Positions 1-7,442 are shown, counted from the first letter of the stretch. The stretch is DNA of 15,857 nucleotides from Desulfobacula sp. (GCA_018702715.1 JABIYQ010000388.1:1-15857); one strand, 5' to 3'. Notes: generated from the letters alone by a model not told the origin. Numbers and translations: made by a program.

Positions 1-1
1 A

Positions 2-493
2 TCGGGTATTCCCTTTGAAATGGGTATGATTAGAAACCATTATGTGGGGCGAAGCTTTATCCAGCCCACCCAGTCCATGAGGGAATTTGCCGTGCGCGTG
101 AAACTCAATCCGGTAAGAGAATTGATAAAAGGCAAAGATATTATAATTATTGAAGATTCCATCATTCGCGGTACCACTGCAAAGACCCGGGTCAAGGCAT
201 TGCGGGAGCTTGGAGTTAAAAAAATCCATATGAGGATCTCATGTCCGCCCCATAGATTTCCCTGTTATTATGGAATTGATTTTTCTTCTAAGGGAGAACT
301 GATTGCCGCCCAGAAGTCAGGAGATGATCTCAAAGATTACCTGGGACTTGACTCTTTGCATTATCTTACCATTGAAGGTATGCTGGAAGCTTCCGGGGTT
401 AAAAACCCGGAACAAAACTTTTGTAAAGCATGTTTTGACGGAAATTATCCTGTGCCTTTTGATCCGAAATTTACCAAGCAGTGTATGGGATAG
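2..493 (+). CDS. purF: Amidophosphoribosyltransferase (PurF), C-terminal part; 5' end outside window
   Basis: This is the last 163 residues of PurF, the cytoplasmic enzyme that makes phosphoribosylamine from PRPP and glutamine in the first step of purine synthesis. The reading frame is open from base 2. It opens with the conserved SGIPFEMGMIRNHYVGR stretch of the phosphoribosyltransferase domain. The PRPP-binding loop IIIIEDSIIRGTT follows (usual form VVVVDDSIVRGTT). Cysteines in FPCYYGID and in FCKACFDGNYP match the C-terminal ligands of the 4Fe-4S cluster in the Bacillus-type enzyme, so this is the Fe-S class of PurF. The N-terminal glutaminase domain lies to the left of the window. The stop codon is one base from the start of the radical SAM gene, which suggests co-transcription. 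Identification is firm; only the upstream extent is unknown. Confidence 0.96.
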   Translation, partial: SGIPFEMGMIRNHYVGRSFIQPTQSMREFAVRVKLNPVRELIKGKDIIIIEDSIIRGTTAKTRVKALRELGVKKIHMRISCPPHRFPCYYGIDFSSKGELIAAQKSGDDLKDYLGLDSLHYLTIEGMLEASGVKNPEQNFCKACFDGNYPVPFDPKFTKQCMG

Positions 494-494
494 A

Positions 495-1520
495 ATGACA
501 AACAGGACCGTTGCATTTTCAAAAGATTCTTCCAATCTATTTTTTCACATCTTAACAAAATGCAATCTTTGTTGTTCCCATTGCTATATTAATAAGGAAC
601 AGCACGGGGATAACACCCTTAATATAGAAACCATACAGAACTGGCTCGCTCTTTTTTCAAATAGATCTGATTTAAATAAAGAAGATTTCAATCATGCAAG
701 CCAAACCAATATCATTTTTTTAGGGGGTGAGCCCACCCTTCATCCTGATCTTTACCTGGCTGTGAAAGCGGCTAAACGACTGGGGTTCAAATCCATCACT
801 ATCGATACCAACGGATACTTATTTAATAACATCCTGGAAAAAATTTCCTGTGATGAGATTGATTTTTTTTCTTTTTCTCTGGATGGAGCAACAAGAAAGA
901 CTAATGATGCCATAAGAGGAAAGGGGAGTTATGATAAGGTCATTCAAGGTATAAAAAATGCCTGCGTCAAAAACTTTTCCAGTTCAATCATCTATACTGT
1001 ATCTGATATTAATATTCATGAACTTGAGTTGATGCCGGATTTGGTTAAGACGCTGGGTATCAAACACTTTTTTATACAGGTGATTGGCATTAGAGGTGAG
1101 TCCTTAAAAATGGATAAAAAACTTCAGGTCTCCAAAGAGACATGGCTTCAAACGATTCCAAAAGTTGCGGAAACAATTGCTTCTTATGGCATTAAGGTAA
1201 CCTTTCCCAAGGTATTTTTGGACAACGACGAATCTTTCCAATGTGCAGGCAAAGTTGCTGACAATTATTTTGTATTCCCCAATGGAAGGGTGTACCAATG
1301 CCCAATTTGCGAGGATTTTCCTTTACATTCCTATGAAATTAAAAACAATCAATTAATCGCCACACCTCAAATTAATGAAAAAGACTTGTTCAATCTCACC
1401 ATTGCTGAAGGCTGCGTCATGAACAAAATGATTCAACCTCAGAACATTTCTTATACCAAAAACGGGAATCCAGCATATCAGATAGCCTGCTGTATGTTAA
1501 AAGAAGAAAAATTCAACTAA
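495..1520 (+). CDS. Radical SAM protein with SPASM/twitch-like C-terminal cysteines, function unassigned
   Basis: A 341-residue radical SAM enzyme of unknown substrate. The cluster motif CxxxCxxC is C23, C27 and C30, followed by GGEP at residues 77-80, the usual SAM-binding motif, and a TIM-barrel-like pattern with strand SFSLDG near 126-131. The C-terminal third carries C250, then C269-x2-C272 in FPNGRVYQCPIC, C307, and C332-C333. This resembles SPASM or twitch domains, which hold auxiliary Fe-S clusters. The frame is open further upstream inside purF, but I place the start at the ATG one base after the purF stop, because translation from there leads directly into the family core. No RiPP precursor peptide, heme (ahb) or other diagnostic partner is visible; the next gene is a GNAT acetyltransferase 12 bases away. 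It could be a peptide- or cofactor-modifying enzyme; I would not name a reaction. Confidence 0.9.
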   Translation: MTNRTVAFSKDSSNLFFHILTKCNLCCSHCYINKEQHGDNTLNIETIQNWLALFSNRSDLNKEDFNHASQTNIIFLGGEPTLHPDLYLAVKAAKRLGFKSITIDTNGYLFNNILEKISCDEIDFFSFSLDGATRKTNDAIRGKGSYDKVIQGIKNACVKNFSSSIIYTVSDINIHELELMPDLVKTLGIKHFFIQVIGIRGESLKMDKKLQVSKETWLQTIPKVAETIASYGIKVTFPKVFLDNDESFQCAGKVADNYFVFPNGRVYQCPICEDFPLHSYEIKNNQLIATPQINEKDLFNLTIAEGCVMNKMIQPQNISYTKNGNPAYQIACCMLKEEKFN

Positions 1521-1532
1521 AGGGAAAAATTA

Positions 1533-2018
1533 GTGTCAAAAATTACGATCAGAAAAGCTGTCATTGAAGATGCAAACCTTATCCTGTGCTTTGTACATAA
1601 ACTTGCAAAGGAAGAAAAAGCTAAACATGAAGTTGAGACCAGCCGGAAACAGCTGATAAAAACACTATTTGGAAAAAATTCAACATCCCATGCCGTCATA
1701 TGTGAAGCTGGCGGGATACCCATTGGCCATGCGATTTACTTTTTTAACTATTCCACATGGCAGGGGAAAAACGGGCTCTATATAGAAGACCTATACATTC
1801 TTGAGGAATACAGAAATCTTGGTGCTGGAAAACAAATTATAAAACACCTCTCCTGCCTGGCTCTTGAAAAAGACTGCGGCAGGGTAGAGTGGTCAGTACT
1901 GGAATGGAATGAGCCCGCCATTAAATTTTACAACTCTTTGGGAGCCAAACCCCAAAAGGAATGGGTTCGATACAGGTTGTCCGGCAGCTCGTTAAAAGAT
2001 GCGGCCGGTCATTTTTAG
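1533..2018 (+). CDS. GNAT-family N-acetyltransferase, spermidine/diamine acetyltransferase-like
   Basis: A 161-residue single-domain acetyltransferase of the Gcn5-related family, expected to transfer acetyl from acetyl-CoA to an amine in the cytoplasm. The acetyl-CoA-binding motif A is RNLGAGK at residues 94-100, preceded by the strand LYIEDLYI at 82-89. The later WNEPAIKFYNSLGA (125-138) is the typical last helix and strand. The pattern of VLEWN, AIKFYNSLGA and the spacing of motif A resembles spermidine/spermine N1-acetyltransferases, so a polyamine or diamine substrate is a reasonable guess but not proven. It starts at GTG, with AGGG eight bases upstream as a ribosome-binding site, 12 bases after the radical SAM stop. 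This makes it the probable last gene of the purF group. Confidence 0.88.
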   Translation: MSKITIRKAVIEDANLILCFVHKLAKEEKAKHEVETSRKQLIKTLFGKNSTSHAVICEAGGIPIGHAIYFFNYSTWQGKNGLYIEDLYILEEYRNLGAGKQIIKHLSCLALEKDCGRVEWSVLEWNEPAIKFYNSLGAKPQKEWVRYRLSGSSLKDAAGHF

Positions 2019-2316
2019 GCAGCTTACAAGTGCTGTCACTAAATTACCGGTTTTCCAAAATGCCTTTCCAGGTTTAAATTTTTCTCTTCCTTTTCCTTAA
2101 TTTTTAAGATATTCCTTAATTTAAGGTGGTTTATAAAACAGGGTATTTTTTTTGGGTTCCCATAGATGCCTGCGTTGATATATTTTATAAAATTTCTTCT
2201 CCTTCTGTAATAATTTTGAACTTCCTGTTGAAAAATCCTTGAAAAAACCGCCAATTAAGGCTGAAAAATATTTTTTTAAACAAACCAAGATTAACTCTAC
2301 TGCAAAGGGGTAAAGG
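2019..2316. other. Intergenic region between GNAT gene and acyl-CoA synthetase
   Basis: About 300 AT-rich bases with no convincing gene. Two minus-strand frames are open here, but their products look like random basic/aromatic sequence and lack good start signals. A small perfect inverted repeat, CCTTAA-T-TTAAGG, lies at 2114-2126. The end of the region has two purine-rich ribosome-binding candidates (AAAGGGG at 2304-2310 and AAAGGGTGA at 2312-2320) that serve the synthetase. No strong terminator hairpin and no clear sigma-70 promoter were found. A promoter for the synthetase presumably lies here. Confidence 0.5.
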
Positions 2317-3951
2317 GTGAAGCATATGACCATACAGCCAAATATGACTGACTATCACAAAGAGTACAAAGAGTTCAAATGGGCTGTTCCTGAATATTAT
2401 AATTTTGCCGCTGAAGTTATTGACCGCTGGGCCCGGGACAAAGAAAAGCTTGCCATGCTCTGGGTGGATGACATGGGAACAGAGATTAGAAAAACCTTTA
2501 ATGACATCAGTATTGCCTCTAAAAAACTGGCTAATATTTTCAAAGAACAGGGTATTGGGCAGGGAGATGTTGTCATTGTAGTTCTTCCAAGAAATATTGA
2601 ATGGTGGATCGCTTTTACAGCCTGTATTCGATGCGGTGCCATGATAGCACCGGGAACTACTCAGCTTACCTCAAAAGATCTGGCATTTAGAGCCAACAAA
2701 GCATGTGCCACCTGTATTATTACCAATCCTGCCGTTGCAGCAATATTTGATGAGGTGGCAGACACATGTGAGTCTGTAAAATCAAAAATTGTGATTGAAA
2801 CCCCTGTTGACGGATGGGTCTTTTTTGATGATGCTATGAAGAATGCATCTAAAAAATTTGAAACCGCTAAAACAAAAGCTGAGGATAATTGTCTGGTTTA
2901 TTTTACATCTGGTACAACCGGATTCCCCAAAATGGCCCTTCATAGCCACTCCTATGCTATCGGACACCAGGTAACTGGAAAATACTGGCTGGATTTAAAA
3001 GAAGATGACATGCACTGGAATGTATCTGACACTGGTTGGGCAAAGGCTGCATGGTCAAGTTATTTTGGTCCATGGAACCAGGGATCTGCCCAGTTTATTC
3101 ATCACACAGATAGATTTGATCCCATAACCACTCTTGGTTTGCTGGCCAAATATCCTGTTACCACCATGTGCGGTGCCCCCACCATTTACAGGATGCTTGT
3201 GTTACAGGATCTGTCTCAATACAAATTTTCCACCCTTCGGCATTGTGTGGGTGCAGGTGAACCCTTGAACCCGGAGATCATCGAAGTTTGGGCCAAAGCT
3301 ACTGGTTGTATTATAAGAGACGGGTATGGCCAGACAGAAACTGTTCTTCTTGCCGGAAGTTTCCCCTGCATCGAGCCTCGGTTTGGTTCCATGGGAAAAC
3401 CCACCCCAGGTATTGACTTGCATGTGATTGATGCTAAGGGCAATATCCTCGGGCCAAACCAGGAAGGAGATATTGCAGTAAGAGTAGAACCTGAAAGACC
3501 TGTCGGACTCTTTAAAGAATACTGGAAAGAACCTGATAGAACCGCTTCTTCATTTATTTTTGGCTGGTATCTCACTGGAGATAGAGCCTATGTGGATGAA
3601 GATGGATACTTCTGGTTTGTGGGAAGATCCGATGATGTTATCTTAACTTCCGGTTACAGGATAGGGCCTTTTGAGGTGGAAAGCGCCTTGATCGAGCATC
3701 CGGCAGTTGCAGAGTCTGCTGTGGTTTCAAGCCCGGATAAAACCCGGGGCGAAGTGGTTAAGGCTTTTGTCATTCTTACTCCGGATCATGAACCCAGTGA
3801 GGCTTTAACAAAGGAACTACAGAATCATGTAAAAAAAACCACTGCCCCTTATAAATACCCAAGGAAAATAGAATATGTAAAAGAACTGCCTAAAACCATT
3901 AGCGGCAAAATACGCAGGATTGAATTAAGGGACTCTGAGTGGGGCAGATAA
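2317..3951 (+). CDS. AMP-forming acyl-CoA synthetase (medium-chain / acetyl-CoA synthetase-like)
   Basis: A 544-residue member of the ANL adenylate-forming superfamily, activating a carboxylic acid with ATP and CoA to an acyl-CoA in the cytoplasm. Motifs in order: P-loop YFTSGTTGFPK at 195-205, DGYGQTE at 335-341, WYLTGD at 417-422, the hinge block GRSDDVILTSGYRIGP at 436-451, and the C-terminal catalytic lysine K531 in ISGKIRR. The WNVSDTGWAKAAWSSYFGPW region (234-253) is typical of the medium-chain (ACSM-like) subgroup rather than canonical Acs. Substrate could be a short or medium fatty acid or a branched/aromatic acid; it cannot be read from sequence. Translation may begin at the GTG given or at the ATG nine bases later, which has the better Shine-Dalgarno (GGGTGA, five-base spacing). 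It appears to be a single-gene unit facing a convergent helicase gene. Confidence 0.92.
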   Translation: MKHMTIQPNMTDYHKEYKEFKWAVPEYYNFAAEVIDRWARDKEKLAMLWVDDMGTEIRKTFNDISIASKKLANIFKEQGIGQGDVVIVVLPRNIEWWIAFTACIRCGAMIAPGTTQLTSKDLAFRANKACATCIITNPAVAAIFDEVADTCESVKSKIVIETPVDGWVFFDDAMKNASKKFETAKTKAEDNCLVYFTSGTTGFPKMALHSHSYAIGHQVTGKYWLDLKEDDMHWNVSDTGWAKAAWSSYFGPWNQGSAQFIHHTDRFDPITTLGLLAKYPVTTMCGAPTIYRMLVLQDLSQYKFSTLRHCVGAGEPLNPEIIEVWAKATGCIIRDGYGQTETVLLAGSFPCIEPRFGSMGKPTPGIDLHVIDAKGNILGPNQEGDIAVRVEPERPVGLFKEYWKEPDRTASSFIFGWYLTGDRAYVDEDGYFWFVGRSDDVILTSGYRIGPFEVESALIEHPAVAESAVVSSPDKTRGEVVKAFVILTPDHEPSEALTKELQNHVKKTTAPYKYPRKIEYVKELPKTISGKIRRIELRDSEWGR

Positions 3952-3983
3952 GCCTTTATTAGATAACCCATAAGAATGCTCAA

Positions 3984-4022
3984 TTTTTGCAGGCCGCCTT
4001 TAAACCAGGATGCCTGCAAAAA
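3984..4022. repeat. 11-bp perfect inverted repeat between convergent genes
   Basis: TTTTTGCAGGC at 3984-3994 is the exact reverse complement of GCCTGCAAAAA at 4012-4022, with a 17-base loop. It sits in the 118-base gap between the stop codons of the synthetase (plus) and the helicase (minus), where a bidirectional terminator is expected. The polarity is unusual: on either strand the stem begins with T5 and ends with A5, so no U-tract directly follows the hairpin. It may still act as a 3' stabilising or terminating stem. Confidence 0.55.
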
Positions 4023-4069
4023 GTCTTGATCCAGTATTTTAGCATCATTAAAGTGATTGTTTTGAACAA

Positions 4070-5311
4070 TTACTTTTTCTTTTTTCGTTTCTTCCTCTTC
4101 TTTTTTTCCCACTCTTCCTGTTCTCTGATTAAATCCTTAATACTTTCTTTTTCGCTGGATAAAGAAAGGGTAAAAGCATAATCCTTTTTAGCCATGGGAA
4201 TGGTTTCAATTTTTTTATTTAAAAACAGCTGGATATCTTCAAGCCTTTCTTTTTCTTCCGTGCTGCAAAATGATATGGCAATGCCTTTATTAACGCCTCT
4301 GCCTGTTCTTCCCACCCTATGGACATAATTTTCGCTTTTTTCAGGAAGGTCATAGTTAATTACATAGTGAACATCGGCAATATCAATTCCCCTGGCACTT
4401 ACATCCGTGGCAATCAAAATGTTGTTCTCACCTTGTTTAAATCGGTTCATAACATCTGTCCTGTCCTTTTGATCTTTTTCCCCATGAATGGTTGCAGATT
4501 TAATATCACTTCTTTCAAGGGCTTTTGACACCCGTTCCGCCCGGACCCTGGTTCGGATAAAAACAATAATCCGTGCTTCTGGGTTGTCGCTGATGAATCT
4601 TCGTAAAAAAAAGCGTTTATCATCCATTTCAACAAATATCACAAAATGGGATACATTTTTAGAAACCGGGTCATCCGGGGAAATTTGAATCCTGATAGCA
4701 GATGATTTTACCTGGGAAAAAGCAAGTTTTTTAATCTCCTTATTGATTGTGGCGGAAAAGAACAGGGTCTGGTGCTTTTGAAAAAGTTTTTTCTTCACAG
4801 CACTGATATCTTTGATAAATCCAAGATCCAGCATCTGGTCGGCCTCATCAAGAACAAGGGTGTTCACCTGTTTCAAGTTTATAGCCCCCTGGCTGATCAA
4901 GTCAAACATTCGCCCGGGTGTTGCCACAAGCACATCTATTCCATCGCCGAGTTTTTTGATCTGGGGATCCTGCTCAACCCCACCATAAACTGCAAATGCC
5001 TTTACCTTAGTGTGTTTTGAAAGTTGATTAAATACAGTACCAATTTGAGCTGCCAGTTCCCGAGTAGGTACCATTACAATACACTTAATTCCCCAGGACT
5101 GCTTGGATTTTTTTGTCCTGTGAATCTTATCTATTACAGGGATGGCAAATGCTGCTGTTTTCCCTGTGCCAGTCTGAGCTATAGCAAGCACATCCTCTCC
5201 CTTTATAATAGAGGGAATGGCCTTAAACTGGATGTCAGTGGGTCTTTTAAATCCAAGTAAGGACAAATTTCTCTTTATGCTTGACGATATATGATATTTA
5301 TCAAATTTCAT
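4070..5311 (-). CDS. rhlE: DEAD-box ATP-dependent RNA helicase, RhlE-like
   Basis: A 413-residue DEAD-box helicase that unwinds RNA duplexes with ATP, probably in ribosome assembly or RNA turnover. All superfamily 2 motifs are present: Q motif FKRPTDIQ near 21-28, Walker A AQTGTGKT at 45-52, PTRELA at 82-87, TPGR at 131-134, DEAD at 155-158, SAT at 186-188, and in the second RecA-like domain ARGID and HRVGRTGRG. The stretch from the YGG motif through DPQIKKL to DVLVATPGR is closest to the RhlE subgroup. The tail is extremely lysine- and arginine-rich (EEWEKKKRKKRKKKK), a probable non-specific RNA-binding extension. The start is supported by AGGAAG three to four bases upstream of the ATG. It is convergent with the synthetase and divergent from the PadR-fetAB operon. 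The exact subgroup name is likely but not certain. Confidence 0.93.
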   Translation of the reverse strand: MKFDKYHISSSIKRNLSLLGFKRPTDIQFKAIPSIIKGEDVLAIAQTGTGKTAAFAIPVIDKIHRTKKSKQSWGIKCIVMVPTRELAAQIGTVFNQLSKHTKVKAFAVYGGVEQDPQIKKLGDGIDVLVATPGRMFDLISQGAINLKQVNTLVLDEADQMLDLGFIKDISAVKKKLFQKHQTLFFSATINKEIKKLAFSQVKSSAIRIQISPDDPVSKNVSHFVIFVEMDDKRFFLRRFISDNPEARIIVFIRTRVRAERVSKALERSDIKSATIHGEKDQKDRTDVMNRFKQGENNILIATDVSARGIDIADVHYVINYDLPEKSENYVHRVGRTGRGVNKGIAISFCSTEEKERLEDIQLFLNKKIETIPMAKKDYAFTLSLSSEKESIKDLIREQEEWEKKKRKKRKKKK

Positions 5312-5371
5312 ACACTTCCTATTATTTTTCAGATTAAAACCTTAAAATACAGAGAAATTCTGTAAAATGCA

Positions 5372-5398
5372 ATATCAGAACTTCAACATATCAGAACT
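5372..5398. repeat. 11-bp direct repeat ATATCAGAACT, 16-bp period
   Basis: ATATCAGAACT occurs at 5372-5382 and again at 5388-5398, exactly 16 bases apart, about 60-85 bases upstream of the helicase start. A nearby 6-bp inverted repeat, TACAGA-GAAAT-TCTGTA, is at 5348-5364. These could be regulator sites for the minus-strand helicase promoter, but no family is recognised. Confidence 0.45.
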
Positions 5399-5478
5399 AC
5401 ACGGGCTTTGATAATTGTATTGAGAAATGGCCTCTTTTGAGCTTTACTCTTTGCCACTATTATACTTGATATTTTTTA

Positions 5479-5509
5479 TTGACAATACTGGAAATAAAAG
5501 TAATACATT
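5479..5509 (+). promoter_or_regulatory. Probable sigma-70 promoter of the padR-fetAB operon
   Basis: A perfect -35 box TTGACA is at 5479-5484. The -10 is weaker: TAATAC at 5501-5506 (16-base spacer) or TACATT at 5504-5509 (19-base spacer). It lies just upstream of the ATCGAT palindrome, the arrangement expected for a repressible promoter. Confidence 0.5.
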
Positions 5510-5520
5510 AATATTGAAAT

Positions 5521-5541
5521 TCGATATCGATAATCGATAAA
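5521..5541. promoter_or_regulatory. Palindromic operator candidate (ATCGAT cluster / Fur-box-like)
   Basis: TATCGAT-A-ATCGATA at 5525-5539 is a perfect 7-1-7 inverted repeat, overlapping the 10-bp palindrome TCGATATCGA at 5521-5530; a further TATCGAT is at 5568-5574. The 19 bases 5523-5541 match the classical Fur box (GATAATGATAATCATTATC) at 13 of 19 positions, with the same centre and the core GATAATC intact. It lies directly downstream of the promoter of a predicted iron/metal exporter operon. Binding by the adjacent PadR protein or by Fur both fit. Confidence 0.5.
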
Positions 5542-5653
5542 TGAACTACCCGCTGCAAGTAGCAGGTTATCGATGCAGGATACTATCAATTTTAACGTCG
5601 CAAGCAACGGGGTATTAGACCCAAGCTTAGCAATAAAAGGTCATACTGGTAAA

Positions 5654-5980
5654 ATGAAAAAAAAAATATTGCAAAAACTCTACCAGGGTTTTGTCCAATT
5701 GCATATCCTGTACCATAGTAAAAAAGATCGGGTATACGGAGTCTGGATGATGGATGAACTTAAAAGACATGGATACAACATCGGTCCGGGAACCTTATAC
5801 CCCCTCTTGAATAAAATGGAACAAAGCGGTCTGCTAATAAAAGAGAAACAGGTTGTAAAGGGTAAAGTCAGAAAATATTATTCCATTACACAATTGGGCA
5901 TTGAAGTTTTCAAGGATGCCGAACAAAAAGCAGCCCAGCTTTTCCATGAAATTAAGGGCATACAAAATGATAAAATTTGA
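5654..5980 (+). CDS. PadR-family transcriptional regulator
   Basis: A 108-residue winged-helix regulator of the PadR family, expected to bind DNA as a dimer. The core is diagnostic: residues VYGVWMMDELKRHGYNIGPGTLYPLLNKMEQSGLL (about 28-61) form the helix-turn-helix and match the family's YG..I..L...G....GTLYPLL..LE..GLL pattern. The wing follows (KVRKYYSIT), and a final helix AEQKAAQLFHEI probably dimerises. The frame is also open from an ATG at 5573, with AGCAGG six bases upstream, which would add 27 residues; I prefer 5654 because family members begin right at KxLYxGF. The gene overlaps the following ATPase gene by 14 bases, so it is translationally coupled to the transporter it probably regulates. 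The ligand is unknown; a metal or a redox signal is plausible. Confidence 0.85.
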   Translation: MKKKILQKLYQGFVQLHILYHSKKDRVYGVWMMDELKRHGYNIGPGTLYPLLNKMEQSGLLIKEKQVVKGKVRKYYSITQLGIEVFKDAEQKAAQLFHEIKGIQNDKI

Positions 5981-6575
5981 ATCTGTATATCTAAAGAGAA
6001 ATGGTAAAGAAATTTTATCTGGTTTAAACTTTTTTGTTAAAAAAAATGAAAAAGTCCTGATTCAAGGCAAATCCGGTATTGGGAAAACAACATTATTTAA
6101 AATTCTTCTTGGATTTGAGCCGATAGATAAGGGAAGGGTCACTTTTAATGGCCTTGATATTGTTAAAGAACATATAAAGGATATCCGTCAACAGATATTT
6201 TACCTAAGCCAGGATATTGATCTTAAGAATGAAAGGGTAAAAAATCTTCTTGATGAAATTTGGGAGCATAACTTATCAAAGAATCGGAATAAAACTCATT
6301 TTGAAAGATGGATAAATTTTCTTGATTTAAATGATATAATCCTAAATCAATCCATAAAAGAGCTATCCGGTGGAGAACGCCAAAGAATCGGGTTGTTAAT
6401 AGGTTTTCTTCTGGATCGTCCTGTCTGGCTTTTAGATGAACCAACATCAGCTCTTGATGACACAATGAAAAATAAAATAGCAGGTCATATCCTTGGTCTG
6501 AATAAAACCATTATTATTATTTCCCATGATGCTGTCTGGAAAAAAAACAATTCAATTAAAATTGAAAGGTGGTGA
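5967..6575 (+). CDS. fetA: ABC transporter ATP-binding protein, FetA (YbbL)-like
   Basis: A 202-residue stand-alone ABC ATPase that would power the adjacent FetB-like permease. Walker A is GKSGIGKTT at 34-42, the signature LSGGERQ is at 133-139, Walker B with the D-loop is VWLLDEPTSALD at 153-164, and the switch histidine is H187. It is short for an ABC ATPase, as are FetA proteins (about 225 residues in E. coli), lacking C-terminal regulatory extensions. The start chosen has AAGGG eight to nine bases upstream and lies within the end of the padR gene; a longer frame exists upstream but would be entirely inside padR. The identification as FetA rests mostly on the UPF0014/FetB partner directly downstream. 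E. coli FetAB exports iron and protects against oxidative stress; the metal here is inferred, not shown. Confidence 0.85.
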   Translation: MIKFESVYLKRNGKEILSGLNFFVKKNEKVLIQGKSGIGKTTLFKILLGFEPIDKGRVTFNGLDIVKEHIKDIRQQIFYLSQDIDLKNERVKNLLDEIWEHNLSKNRNKTHFERWINFLDLNDIILNQSIKELSGGERQRIGLLIGFLLDRPVWLLDEPTSALDDTMKNKIAGHILGLNKTIIIISHDAVWKKNNSIKIERW

Positions 6576-6579
6576 AAAA

Positions 6580-7374
6580 TTGGGTGCTCAGGATCTTACT
6601 ATTTTATCGATTGCTTCTTTATTAGTTTTTCTTATCCCTGTTTTATATATCAACAGACGTTTGAAACTCACAATTAATAAAACCATTGGAACTTCCATCT
6701 TCAGAATGTGTGTTCAATTGAGCTTTGTAGGGATTTATCTTGAATTCCTCTTCAAATATAATTCGCCAATTTTAAATATAATTTATCTTTTAGTTATGAT
6801 ATCCATCGCCTGTCAGTCCATTTTAAAAGCAAGCAATCTTAAAGTTTTAAAGTTTTTTTCCCCTGTATTTTTTTCTTTGCTTATCCCCTTTACCATTATT
6901 TTATTTTTCTTTAATGCAGTGGTGGCAAGAATCGACAATCTGTTTGAAGCAAAATATTTGATTCCAATTGGCGGCATGCTGCTTGGCAATTGCCTCAGGA
7001 GTATCATTATCGGATTGAATAATTTTTATTCAGGAATAAAAAAAGATGAAAAAGTATATATTTATTCCCTATCTTTATTTTACAGCCGCATCCCGGCATT
7101 AAAACCCTATTTTAAGGAAAGCATTATCGCATCAATCACTCCGACAATAGCCTCCATGGCAACCATTGGTCTTGTATCTTTGCCCGGCATGATGACCGGT
7201 CAAATTTTAGGAGGCTCTATTCCCATTGTGGCCATAAAATACCAAATTGCCATCATGCTATGCATTTTCTACACAGAATATTTCAGCACAATCTTGTCTG
7301 TTTTATTTTCTTTAAAAATAGGATTTAATGATCTTGATGTTTTGAATCAGGATATTTTTATTTCAAAAGGGTAG
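6580..7374 (+). CDS. fetB: FetB (YbbM/UPF0014)-like metal export permease
   Basis: A 264-residue inner-membrane protein of the UPF0014 family, the permease of the iron exporter FetAB. Seven or so hydrophobic segments are visible. The family hallmark is near the C-terminus: a block with RIPALKPYFKESI, then TPTIASMATIGLVSLPGMM, then TGQILGGSIPIVAIKYQI, which is the most conserved stretch of FetB proteins. I choose a TTG start at 6580, four bases after the fetA stop, because a strong Shine-Dalgarno (AAGGTGGTGA, 6566-6575) sits just before it. An upstream ATG at 6526 lies inside fetA without such a site. The length then matches the E. coli protein (259). Iron(II) is the expected substrate; position next to a cobalamin operon leaves cobalt open as an alternative. 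Confidence 0.88.
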   Translation: MGAQDLTILSIASLLVFLIPVLYINRRLKLTINKTIGTSIFRMCVQLSFVGIYLEFLFKYNSPILNIIYLLVMISIACQSILKASNLKVLKFFSPVFFSLLIPFTIILFFFNAVVARIDNLFEAKYLIPIGGMLLGNCLRSIIIGLNNFYSGIKKDEKVYIYSLSLFYSRIPALKPYFKESIIASITPTIASMATIGLVSLPGMMTGQILGGSIPIVAIKYQIAIMLCIFYTEYFSTILSVLFSLKIGFNDLDVLNQDIFISKG

Positions 7375-7442
7375 CCTGTCTTTTTTTTAAATAAGTGGCT
7401 TATTATATTGAGATTCTCATACTTGCCGGTTAAAATTTTTTC

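Noticed and set aside
303..494. Upstream extension of the radical SAM gene inside purF
   Set aside because: The extra 64 residues would be read in another frame of the conserved PurF C-terminus and match no radical SAM N-terminus; ATG 495 directly follows the purF stop.
2039..2333. Two overlapping minus-strand ORFs of about 70 codons in the gap before the synthetase
   Set aside because: Compositionally random products, no recognisable motif, no convincing start signals; one runs over the synthetase start.
3987..4181. Plus-strand 64-codon ORF across the convergent gap into the helicase gene
   Set aside because: Phe/Ser-rich product is the complement of the helicase's lysine-rich tail, with no start signal.
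7390..7404. AATAAG-TGG-CTTATT hairpin after fetB as terminator
   Set aside because: Only a 6-bp AT-rich stem and no T run after it; the run of T lies in front of it instead.
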